Shown piece by piece: positions 1 through 6,721 of a stretch of DNA of 12,247 bases. Positions within the stretch are counted from its first letter, which is position 1, and every line of letters begins with the position of its first letter. The notes below the pieces were generated by a model. It was not told the DNA's origin and ran no database searches. It worked only from the letters and a program-made list of their open reading frames with translations. The DNA comes from Gammaproteobacteria bacterium UBA7803 (GTDB lineage: Bacteria > Pseudomonadota > Gammaproteobacteria > Pseudomonadales > Azotimanducaceae): assembly GCA_002480525.1 (NCBI GenBank), contig DLCH01000006.1, positions 192,599-204,845 of the forward strand, in the 5' to 3' direction. The position numbers and the translations under genes are program-made.

Positions 1-172
1 CTTCGCCGCACTTGCCCTCGCCTTCGCCCTTGGCCAGCAGGTCGTAGCCGGTGTCGAGCTCCACGGCGCCGAAGGGGCTGCCCTGCACGTCCGCGTGGCT
101 CGCGGCCGCCAGGGAGGCGACGAAGGCGGTGCCGACGGCGGCGGCAACGGGTTTCATGTTCCGATTCAGCAT
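1..172 (-). CDS. HvfA/bufferin-like RiPP copper-binding precursor, 5' part only
   Basis: Partial gene running off the left edge; 57 codons are visible and I translated them directly from the minus strand. Residues 1-27 look like a Sec signal peptide: a basic start (R4, K7), an Ala/Val-rich core and a probable cut after S25-H26-A27. The mature part has SPFG (32-35), ELDTGY (38-43), and then an acidic/glycine tract ending in EGKCGE (52-57), where the window stops. In the HvfA family a NPFG...L..GY segment precedes one or more EGKCGE repeats, whose cysteines are converted to oxazolone-thioamide/thiooxazole-type groups by an MNIO (DUF692) enzyme with a DUF2063-type partner. The product binds copper in the periplasm. 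ATG at 172 is chosen because GGAGAGGAG (182-190) lies 9 nt upstream; the in-frame ATG at 157 has no such site. The number of motif repeats and the neighbouring enzymes are off-window. The assignment rests on signal peptide plus motif, so it is good but not complete. Confidence 0.8.
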   Translation of the reverse strand, partial: MLNRNMKPVAAAVGTAFVASLAAASHADVQGSPFGAVELDTGYDLLAKGEGEGKCGE

Positions 173-181
173 GTTCCAGAT

Positions 182-190
182 CTCCTCTCC
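182..190 (-). promoter_or_regulatory. Ribosome binding site of the HvfA-like gene
   Basis: On the minus strand this reads GGAGAGGAG, with 9 nt between its last base and the ATG at 172. It is a strong Shine-Dalgarno and decides the start in favour of 172 over the in-frame ATG at 157. Confidence 0.65.
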
Positions 191-272
191 GAGGCCGATC
201 CCCCGGTCGGTTGACGATCAATGTTGGTGTGGGGCGCCGTTTCGACTGCTTGGTATTTCCGGCACCTGGCGA

Positions 273-300
273 TATGACTCGATGTGACCGTCAGGGTTCC
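273..300 (-). promoter_or_regulatory. Candidate ECF-sigma promoter for the HvfA-like gene
   Basis: Reading leftward, GGAACC (295-300) is followed by a 16-nt spacer and GTCATA (273-278). The pattern resembles RpoE/ECF-type promoters (GGAAC, about 16 nt, GTC). It would start transcription near position 266 and give a leader of about 95 nt before the HvfA-like start. It sits in the only gap between hrpA and this gene. Copper-related RiPP operons of this family are often under ECF sigma control, which makes it plausible. It is a pattern match only. Confidence 0.35.
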
Positions 301-326
301 GCCCTGTCGGACAGTCTCCGACGGTC
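286..326. repeat. Nested inverted repeats downstream of hrpA
   Basis: Outer arms GACCGTC (286-292) and GACGGTC (320-326) are perfect reverse complements. Inside them are two small hairpins: AGGG/CCCT (293-296 and 302-305) and GTCGGA/TCCGAC (306-311 and 317-322); the last arm overlaps the right outer arm, so the two folds compete. The GGAACC of the promoter candidate lies within this structure. No T-run follows on either strand, so it is not a standard intrinsic terminator. It could be a weak hrpA 3' structure or an operator. Confidence 0.4.
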
Positions 327-367
327 AGGCCCAGTGTACGCCCCGCGCAGCGGCGCCCCAACCCGGG

Positions 368-3300
368 TCAGGCGAGCCCCAGCGCGCGCTCCAGTTCGAG
401 CACGTCGCGGCCGAGCCGCTTGGCGGACACCTTGCCGCGGGTGCCGACGGGCTCGGCGAACAGCGCCACACGCAGCTCCTCCACCGCGAAGCGCAGCCGG
501 TGGGCCTCCTCCGGCGGGCAGCCATCAGCCCGGCGCAGCCGATCGACCCGCGCCTCGAACGCCCGCACGGTGTCGATGTGCTCCGCATCCCTGGACACCC
601 GCCCCTGCAGATGATCGAGACGGTAGCGCATGGCCTGGAGATAACGGGGAATCTCCCCCAGGTACTCACGGGGCGTGACCGACAGGATGTCGGCGGGCAC
701 CAGCCGTTCGAGCTGGGCGGTCATGTCCGCCCGCGCCTGCTCGAATGCCGGCGACGTCAGCTCGCCGAGGCGCCGGGCGATGTCGAACCGTTCGGCGAGA
801 ATGCGCTGCAGCGCCGCCGTGATCTCCTCGAACACGCCGGTGAGTTCGCCGCGACGTTCACGGATCCGGGCCTCGAACTCCGCCTGGTCGCAGGGCAGCG
901 GCCGATCGGCGAAGAAGCAGTACCAGGCGGCGCCACGCAGCAGCTCGTCCTGCAGCCTGCGGGCATCGCCGAGGGCCGCGTAGTGCAGCCCCAGGTCGCG
1001 CTCCCGCTCGGCCCGCTTCTTCAGGTGGCGGGCGCTCTGGCCGACGCTCAGCAGCGCCAGCCGGGCGAAACCGCGCTGATTCTCGCTGCGCTGACGCTCG
1101 GCGTCCGGCAGCGCCTTGACGTCGACGTGATCGCTGCGGTCCACCAGCGCCGGGTAGACGACGACCTGGCCGCGATCGAGCACCCGCGATCCCTCCAGCG
1201 TCAGATCGTCGGGGAACCGCGTCAGGCCGGCTCGCTCCAGGTCGGCCACGGCGTCGGACGCGAGGCGTTCGCGCTGGGCGCCGGCGAACTGCCGTTTCAG
1301 CGACTCGACGTCACGACCCTCGGCCAGCACGCGGCCGTCCGGGTCGACGACCTGCACGTTCATCGACAGGTGCGCATCGACGCGCTGGCGATCCCAGTCG
1401 CTGGCGTCGATGCGGATGCCGGCCAGGTCCCGGACGACCTCGCCGAGGGCGACGTCGAGACGACCCTGCCGGTAGCGGTCCGCGCGCATCAGCCGCGGCA
1501 GCAGCTCGGCGACCGTGTCGGGAATTGGCGTCAACGGCCGGCGCTTGGTCTTGGGCAGGGACTTCAACCACTGCTCGCACACCGCCGGGAAGAAGCCGGG
1601 TACGGACCACTCCAGCAGCTCCGGCACCAGCGCGGCCAGCGCGCCGACAGGCACCCGCACGGAGATGCCGTCGTCCGGCTCGCCCGGGGCGAAGCGGTAC
1701 TTGAGCAGCAGGCGCAGCCCGCCGAGCTCGAGCTCCGCCGGGTAGTCCGTCTCGTTCAGGCGGCCGCCGTCGCGGGGCGCGAGGTCCGCCTCCGAGAACG
1801 TCAGGGCCTCCCGCTCGGCGGGGCTGGCCCTGCGCCACCAGCGTTCGAGCTGGGCGAGACTGGCGACGCCTTCGGGCAGGCGCTCGGCGTAGAGCGCCGC
1901 CTGCTCGTCCTCGCTGATGAGCAGGTCCCGCCGCCGCTCACGGGCCTCACGGTCGAGCAGCGTCGCGGTCAGGGCCAGGTTGTGCTCGAGAAACGGCGGG
2001 GCACGCTTGACGGCGCCGGCCACCAGGCCGTCGCGGATCATCAGCTCGCGGCTGTGGGCCGGGTCGATGCGCGTGTAGCTCACCCGCCGCCGGTCCGCCA
2101 GCGGCAGCCCGTAGAGCGTCACGGACTCGAACGCCACCGCCTCGCCCCGCCGGGCGCTCCAGTGCGGCTCGCTGTACTGCCGCTTCACCAGATGGCCGGC
2201 CGCATCCTCGATCCAGGCCGGCTCCACCGCCGCCACGCAGCGCGCGTAGACCCGGCGGGTCTCGGTGATCTCGCCCGCCATGATCCAGCGCGGCGTGCGG
2301 TCCGCGAGGCCCGAGCCCGGAAAGATGCGGAAACGCAGGTTGCGCGCGCCCTGATAGCTGCCCTTCTCCTCGTGCCGGCCCACCAGGCCGAGGGAGCCGG
2401 TGAGCACCGCCTGGTGCACCTCCGCATAGCCCGCCGGCGCCTCGTTCGGCCGCATGCCGAGATCGCGCACGGCGAGCAGGAGCTGACGATGCAGCTCGCG
2501 CCATTCGCGCATGCGCGCCGGCGACAGGAAGCGTTTCTCCAGGTCGCGCTTCAGCCGATTGCGGCCGAGCGCCTGGCGCGCCTCCTCGTGATAGCGCCAC
2601 AGATTCAGGAAGGCGTTGAAATCGGACCGGTCGTCGGCGAACTCGGCATGGGCCCGGTCGGCCGAGCCGCGCTTCTCCAGCGGTCGCTCCCGGGGATCCT
2701 GCACGGCGAGGCCGCTGGCGATGACCAGCACTTCCGACAGCGCCCGGCTGCGGTCCGCGGCAACCAGCATGCGCGCCAGCCGCGGATCCACCGGCAGCCG
2801 TGCCATCGCCCGGCCGACGTCGGTGAGACGGCCGTCGGCGAACGCGCCGAGCTCGTCGAGCAGCCGGCGGGCATCGCGCACGGCGCCGGGGTCCGGCGGA
2901 TCGAGAAACGGGAATCGATCGATGTCGCCGAGCCCGAACGCCTCCATCTGCAGCACGACCGATGCCAGGTTGGTGCGGCGGATCTCGGGGTCTGTGAACT
3001 CCGGACGGGACTGGAAATCCTGCTCGTCGTAGAGCCGGAAGCACAGGCCGGGCGCGACCCGCCCGCAGCGCCCCATGCGCTGGTTGGCGCTGGCCTGGGA
3101 GATGGCCTCCACCGGCAGCCGCTGGAGCTTCGAGCGGTACGAGTAGCGGCTGATGCGGGCCTGGCCGGGGTCGATCACGTAGCCGATGTTGGGCACGGTG
3201 ATGGAGGTCTCCGCCACGTTGGTGGCCAGCACCACCCGGCGCCGCCGGCCCGGCTGGAAGACCCGCTGCTGGTCCCGGGCCGCGAGCCTGGCGTACAGCG

Positions 3301-4213
3301 GCAGGATGTCCCAGCGCTCGTCCAGGGCTTCGCGCAGGAACCGGGCCGTCTCGAGAATCTCCCGCTCGCCAGATTGGAACACCAGCACGTCCCTGGCCCG
3401 CCCCTGGGGGCCGGTCTCGATGTCCTGGAGGCATTCGACGATGCGTTCCTCGTAGGGGCGATCGTCGCCCACGTAGCGCACCTCCACCGGATAGCCCCGG
3501 CCGCTCACCTCCACCACCGGGGCGTCGTCGAAGTGCCGGGAGAAGGCCTCCACGTCGATGGTGGCGCTGGTGATGATCACGCGCAGGTCCCGCCGGCGCT
3601 GCAGGAGCTGCTTCAGATAGCCGAGCAGAAAGTCGATGTTCAGGGTGCGTTCGTGGGCCTCGTCGACGATGACCACGTCGTAGGCGTCCAGGAACTTGTC
3701 GCGGCGGATCTCCGTCAGCAGCAGGCCGTCAGTGACCAGCTTGACCAGCGTGTTCGGCGACGTCTGATCGCTGAAGCGGACGGCGTATCCCACGGCCTCG
3801 CCCAGCGCCGACCCGGTTTCTTCGGCGATCCGCGCCGCCACCGACCGCGCCGCGAGCCGGCGCGGCTGGGTGTGGGCGATCATGCCGCGCCGCCCGAAAC
3901 CGGCCTCCAGGCAGATCTTGGGGAGCTGGGTGGTCTTGCCCGACCCGGTCTCGCCGGCCACCACCACGACCTGATGCCGGCTCAGCAGATCGCGGATCTC
4001 CGCGGCATGGGCGGTGATGGGCAGATCTTCCGGATACTCGACGACCGGGTTCAGTGCCTGCCGGGCGGCGAGCTCGGCGCGGGAGCGTTCCAGCAGCCCT
4101 GCGAAAGCGTCCGGGTCCTTGTCACGCAGGCGCCGCAGACGGAACACGTCCCGGCGCATGACGTCCCGGGGGTCGAAGGCCTCGGCGCGTGATTCTTGCT
4201 GCTGTGCGCTCAT
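368..4213 (-). CDS. hrpA: ATP-dependent RNA helicase HrpA
   Basis: Encodes a 1281-residue DEAH-box (DExH) helicase, close to the roughly 1300 residues of the E. coli protein. The HrpA family uses ATP to remodel RNA, and in E. coli it acts on mRNA processing and on stalled ribosomes. Visible motifs: Walker A GETGSGKT (87-94), TQPRR (115-119), DEAH (184-187), SAT (215-217), TNVAETSIT (331-339) and QRMGRCGR (378-385). These cover two RecA-like lobes, followed by the HA2 and OB-fold regions (about 440-700) and the long C-terminal DUF3418-type region specific to HrpA. The N-terminus is somewhat shorter than in E. coli, with M19-RRD aligning to its MLRDR segment. The ATG at 4213 is the first available start, because no in-frame start lies in the 47 bases above it. 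No clear Shine-Dalgarno precedes it. A REPIN-like palindrome lies in the 166-bp gap upstream. No terminator with a T-run is seen after the stop. Confidence 0.97.
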   Translation of the reverse strand: MSAQQQESRAEAFDPRDVMRRDVFRLRRLRDKDPDAFAGLLERSRAELAARQALNPVVEYPEDLPITAHAAEIRDLLSRHQVVVVAGETGSGKTTQLPKICLEAGFGRRGMIAHTQPRRLAARSVAARIAEETGSALGEAVGYAVRFSDQTSPNTLVKLVTDGLLLTEIRRDKFLDAYDVVIVDEAHERTLNIDFLLGYLKQLLQRRRDLRVIITSATIDVEAFSRHFDDAPVVEVSGRGYPVEVRYVGDDRPYEERIVECLQDIETGPQGRARDVLVFQSGEREILETARFLREALDERWDILPLYARLAARDQQRVFQPGRRRRVVLATNVAETSITVPNIGYVIDPGQARISRYSYRSKLQRLPVEAISQASANQRMGRCGRVAPGLCFRLYDEQDFQSRPEFTDPEIRRTNLASVVLQMEAFGLGDIDRFPFLDPPDPGAVRDARRLLDELGAFADGRLTDVGRAMARLPVDPRLARMLVAADRSRALSEVLVIASGLAVQDPRERPLEKRGSADRAHAEFADDRSDFNAFLNLWRYHEEARQALGRNRLKRDLEKRFLSPARMREWRELHRQLLLAVRDLGMRPNEAPAGYAEVHQAVLTGSLGLVGRHEEKGSYQGARNLRFRIFPGSGLADRTPRWIMAGEITETRRVYARCVAAVEPAWIEDAAGHLVKRQYSEPHWSARRGEAVAFESVTLYGLPLADRRRVSYTRIDPAHSRELMIRDGLVAGAVKRAPPFLEHNLALTATLLDREARERRRDLLISEDEQAALYAERLPEGVASLAQLERWWRRASPAEREALTFSEADLAPRDGGRLNETDYPAELELGGLRLLLKYRFAPGEPDDGISVRVPVGALAALVPELLEWSVPGFFPAVCEQWLKSLPKTKRRPLTPIPDTVAELLPRLMRADRYRQGRLDVALGEVVRDLAGIRIDASDWDRQRVDAHLSMNVQVVDPDGRVLAEGRDVESLKRQFAGAQRERLASDAVADLERAGLTRFPDDLTLEGSRVLDRGQVVVYPALVDRSDHVDVKALPDAERQRSENQRGFARLALLSVGQSARHLKKRAERERDLGLHYAALGDARRLQDELLRGAAWYCFFADRPLPCDQAEFEARIRERRGELTGVFEEITAALQRILAERFDIARRLGELTSPAFEQARADMTAQLERLVPADILSVTPREYLGEIPRYLQAMRYRLDHLQGRVSRDAEHIDTVRAFEARVDRLRRADGCPPEEAHRLRFAVEELRVALFAEPVGTRGKVSAKRLGRDVLELERALGLA

Positions 4214-4264
4214 GTGTCGTGGTGCGGATGGCGCGGGTATTGAAGGGGGCCGCCATGAACCCCT

Positions 4265-4350
4265 TGCCTGTAGGAGCGATCTCCAGATCGCGATCCCCCG
4301 CGAGGATCGGATCCCGTTCCGTCGCGATCTGGAGATCGCTCCTACAGGCA
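4265..4350. repeat. REPIN-like palindromic element 1
   Basis: Perfect 29-bp inverted arms (4265-4293 and 4322-4350) enclose a 28-nt centre. Each arm carries TAGGAGCG near its outer end and is itself a hairpin: in the left arm GCGATCT (4276-4282) and AGATCGC (4285-4291) are separated by two bases. Two REP hairpins in opposite orientation is the layout of a REPIN, a short non-autonomous element mobilised by RAYT (TnpA_REP) transposases. It fills the gap between the CoxE-like gene and hrpA, both transcribed leftward. No RAYT gene lies in this window. Confidence 0.85.
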
Positions 4351-4379
4351 GGGCGTATGGCGGGGTCTCCTACGCGCCG

Positions 4380-5552
4380 CTATTTGGAGAGGAAGTTCAT
4401 GCCTTCTTCGAGCCCGCGGATGGTCAGCGGATACATCTGGCCGTCCACCAGCTCCTGGGTCAGGCCCACCGACGTGGAGTATTCCCAGGTCTCCTGGGGC
4501 GTCGGATTGATCCACACCAGCCGGTCGTAGAGGCTCCTGAACCGCTGCATCCACAGGGCGCCCGGCTCCTCGTTCCAGTGCTCGACGCTGCCGCCCGCAT
4601 GGGTGATCTCGTAGGGCGCCATGGTGGCGTCGCCGACGAACACGACCTTGTAGTCGTGGGCGTACTTGTTGAGGATCTCCCAGGTGGGGATGCGCTCATT
4701 CATGCGGCGCCGGTTGTCCTTCCACACCGACTCGTAGATGAAGTTGTGGAAGTAGTAGCTCTCCATGTGCTTGAACTCGGTTCTCGACGCCGAGAACAGC
4801 TCCTCGCAGACCTTGACGTGGGCGTCCATGGAGCCGCCGATGTCGAAGAACAGCAGCACCTTCACCGTGTTCTTGCGCTCCGGCCGCATGCGGATGTCGA
4901 GCATGCCGCCGTTGTGCGCCGTGGACTTGATGGTGCCGTCCATGTCCAGCTCTTCGTCCTTGCCGGAACGGGCGAACTTGCGCAGCCGGCGCAGCGCCAG
5001 CTTGATGTTGCGGGTGCCGAGCTCGACGGAATCGTCGAGGTTCTTGTACTGGCGCTGGTCCCAGACCTTCTTGGCCTTCTTCTTCTTGCCCTGGCCCTGA
5101 CCGCCGGGCCCCTTGCGGCCGGTGCGGTTGGGGTCGTCGCCTTCCTGGCCTTCCTCCCCTTCCCGGCCCTTCTGGGCTTCCTGCTTCTCCTGCTCGGCCC
5201 TGGCCTCCTGGAAGGCCTCGATCAGCTTCTCGAGCCCACCGAGCGACTTGATCTGCTCGAGTTCCTCGGGCGTCAGGGACTTCTCGAACTCGCGGCGCAG
5301 CCACTCGTCGGGAATCAGCGACTCGAGCAGGCCGTGCAGGTCCTCGAGCCCCTTGAAGTAGGCGGCGAAGGCGCGGTCGAACTTGTCGTAGTGCTTCTCG
5401 TCCTTGACCAGGCAGGTGCGGGCGAGCAGGTAGAAATCGTCGATGTTGGCGTAGACCAGCCGGTACTGCAGCGCCTGCAGCAGATCCATCAGCTCACGGA
5501 TCGTGGCCGGCACCTTGTACTTGCGCAGCGTGAGAAAGAAATTGATCAGCAT
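4380..5552 (-). CDS. CoxE-like von Willebrand A domain protein, partner of a MoxR ATPase
   Basis: A 390-residue cytosolic protein with no signal peptide or membrane segment. Residues 1-110 are helical and start with MLINFFLTLRK, typical of this family. Residues 115-165 form a low-complexity, highly charged linker rich in E, G, Q and K, including a KKKK run, and probably disordered. The vWA domain spans about 228-390. Its metal-site (MIDAS) loop is DIGGSMD (237-243), so the first serine of DxSxS is glycine (G239) and S241 is kept; a later acidic loop VGDAT (307-311) supplies D308. As far as I recall, DxGGSM is normal in this CoxE-like branch. The gene lies downstream of the MoxR ATPase gene; such pairs act together as chaperone-like systems that insert metal cofactors or remodel protein complexes. 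The client is not known here. The start at 5552 has only a weak GGTAGGG site. Confidence 0.88.
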   Translation of the reverse strand: MLINFFLTLRKYKVPATIRELMDLLQALQYRLVYANIDDFYLLARTCLVKDEKHYDKFDRAFAAYFKGLEDLHGLLESLIPDEWLRREFEKSLTPEELEQIKSLGGLEKLIEAFQEARAEQEKQEAQKGREGEEGQEGDDPNRTGRKGPGGQGQGKKKKAKKVWDQRQYKNLDDSVELGTRNIKLALRRLRKFARSGKDEELDMDGTIKSTAHNGGMLDIRMRPERKNTVKVLLFFDIGGSMDAHVKVCEELFSASRTEFKHMESYYFHNFIYESVWKDNRRRMNERIPTWEILNKYAHDYKVVFVGDATMAPYEITHAGGSVEHWNEEPGALWMQRFRSLYDRLVWINPTPQETWEYSTSVGLTQELVDGQMYPLTIRGLEEGMNFLSK

Positions 5553-5579
5553 GGTTCTACCCTACCACGAGCCCACCCC

Positions 5580-5644
5580 GTAGGAGCGGCCTCCCGGCCG
5601 CGATCGCCGGACGAGGCCAATCGCGGCCGGGAGGCCGCTCCTAC
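5580..5644. repeat. REPIN-like palindromic element 2
   Basis: Perfect 25-bp inverted arms (5580-5604 and 5620-5644) flank a 15-nt centre. The outer end GTAGGAGCGG matches element 1, while the inner stem differs (GCGGCC-CTCCC-GGCCGC in place of GCGATCT-CC-AGATCGC). It occupies most of the 101-bp gap between the MoxR gene stop (5654) and the CoxE-like start (5552). In the mRNA it would fold into a strong stem and could reduce or stabilise expression of one partner relative to the other. Confidence 0.85.
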
Positions 5645-5653
5645 ATGGATCGA

Positions 5654-6502
5654 TCAGCCCCGGCTGTCCCGGCGGTTCATGAACGCCAGCCGCTCCAGCA
5701 GGTGCACGTCCTGCTCGTTCTTCACCAGCGCGCCGTAGAGCGGCGGAATGGCTTTGCTCGGATCGCGGTTGGTGAGGATCTCGTCGGGGATGTCGTCCGC
5801 CATCAGCAGCTTCAGCCAGTCGATCAGCTCGGAGGTGGACGGCTTCTTCTTCATGCCCGGCACCTTGCGGACGTCGAAGAAGATCTCCATCGCTTCCTTG
5901 ACCAGATCCTTCTTGATCTCGGGAAAGTGGACGTCGACGATCGACTGCATGGTTTCCCGGTCGGGGAAGTTGATGTAGTGGAAGAAGCAGCGGCGCAGGA
6001 AGGCGTCCGGCAGCTCCTTCTCGTTGTTCGAGGTGATCACCACGATGGGCCGCTGCTTGGCCTTCACCGTCTCGCCGAGCTCGTAGACGTAGAACTCCAT
6101 GCGGTCGAGTTCCTGCAGCAGGTCGTTGGGGAACTCGATGTCGGCCTTGTCGATCTCGTCGATCAGCAGCACCACCCGCTCATCGGACTCGAAGGCCTCC
6201 CACAGCTTGCCCTTCTTGATGTAGTTGCGGATGTCCTTGACCCGCTCGTCGCCGAGCTGGGAATCCCGCAGACGGGACACCGCGTCGTACTCGTAGAGAC
6301 CGTTCTGGGCTTTGGTAGTGGACTTGATGTGCCACTGGATGAGCTCGAGACCCAGCTTCTTCGCCACCTCCTCGGCCAGCATGGTCTTGCCGGTGCCGGG
6401 CTCGCCCTTCACCAGCAGCGGGCGCTCCAGCTTCACCGCGGCATCCACCGCCATGCTCAGTTCTTCGGTCGAGATGTAGGAGTCGGTGCTGTCAAAAATC
6501 AT
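5654..6502 (-). CDS. MoxR-family AAA+ ATPase
   Basis: A 282-residue AAA+ ATPase of the MoxR type, usual length about 280-330. Visible motifs: Walker A GEPGTGKT (33-40), Walker B VLLIDEID (111-118), sensor 1 TSNN (157-160) and an arginine-finger region FLRRC (168-172). The small C-terminal helical lid domain follows from about 190. MoxR ATPases work with vWA proteins encoded next to them to assemble or activate other protein complexes, often metalloenzymes, and the CoxE-like gene downstream fits this. The ATG at 6502 is preferred over the longer frame starting at 6565. MIFDSTDSY is a natural family N-terminus, GAGAG lies just upstream, and the extra 21 residues look like non-coding sequence. 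A sigma-70-like promoter candidate is found at 6634-6661. Confidence 0.93.
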   Translation of the reverse strand: MIFDSTDSYISTEELSMAVDAAVKLERPLLVKGEPGTGKTMLAEEVAKKLGLELIQWHIKSTTKAQNGLYEYDAVSRLRDSQLGDERVKDIRNYIKKGKLWEAFESDERVVLLIDEIDKADIEFPNDLLQELDRMEFYVYELGETVKAKQRPIVVITSNNEKELPDAFLRRCFFHYINFPDRETMQSIVDVHFPEIKKDLVKEAMEIFFDVRKVPGMKKKPSTSELIDWLKLLMADDIPDEILTNRDPSKAIPPLYGALVKNEQDVHLLERLAFMNRRDSRG

Positions 6503-6633
6503 GAAACGCTCTCGCAGGTGATGGTCGAGCCCGGCGGATCGTGGAGCCCGGCGCCAACCGTCCAAGGAAAATTCCGACCGTGGTCCCCCGCCGGCCGAAA
6601 AGATACGGGTCGTGAAATCGGCAAGCCTGGTAC

Positions 6634-6661
6634 TTTATAGGAGCGCGCTACAGCCGATCAA
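6634..6661 (-). promoter_or_regulatory. Candidate sigma-70 promoter for the MoxR/CoxE-like genes
   Basis: On the minus strand TTGATC (6656-6661) is followed by a 16-nt spacer and TATAAA (6634-6639). These are 4 of 6 and 5 of 6 matches to the -35 and -10 consensus, in an otherwise GC-rich gap. Transcription would begin near 6627, about 125 nt above the MoxR start. The -10 box touches a lone TAGGAGCG (plus strand 6638-6645), the end motif of the two REPIN-like elements. Confidence 0.45.
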
Positions 6662-6721
6662 GCGGGCGGATGCCGGCCGAGAGCCCGATGCACGCGGGGA
6701 CGGCCGTGCCGCCCGGCACCG

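Noticed and set aside
284..4192. Open frame of 1302 codons on the plus strand opposite hrpA
   Set aside because: It is the GC-rich mirror of hrpA: composition is dominated by R, A, G, L, H and Q, with no domain motif, while the minus strand carries a complete helicase.
4265..4350. Palindrome read as an intrinsic terminator of the CoxE-like gene
   Set aside because: No T-run follows either arm, and the paired sub-hairpins with shared TAGGAGCG ends fit a REPIN better.
4014..5738. Long plus-strand frame over the CoxE-like gene
   Set aside because: Antisense shadow of a recognisable vWA gene; its Leu-rich stretch is the reverse of the charged Glu/Lys/Gln linker, not a real membrane segment.
6503..6565. 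N-terminal extension of the MoxR ATPase
   Set aside because: The extra 21 residues do not resemble the family; ATG at 6502 has GAGAG upstream and a normal N-terminus.
6706..6719. Hairpin GTGCC/GGCAC just after the TIGR03503-like stop, as a terminator
   Set aside because: Five-base stem with no T-run on the transcribed side; too weak to call.
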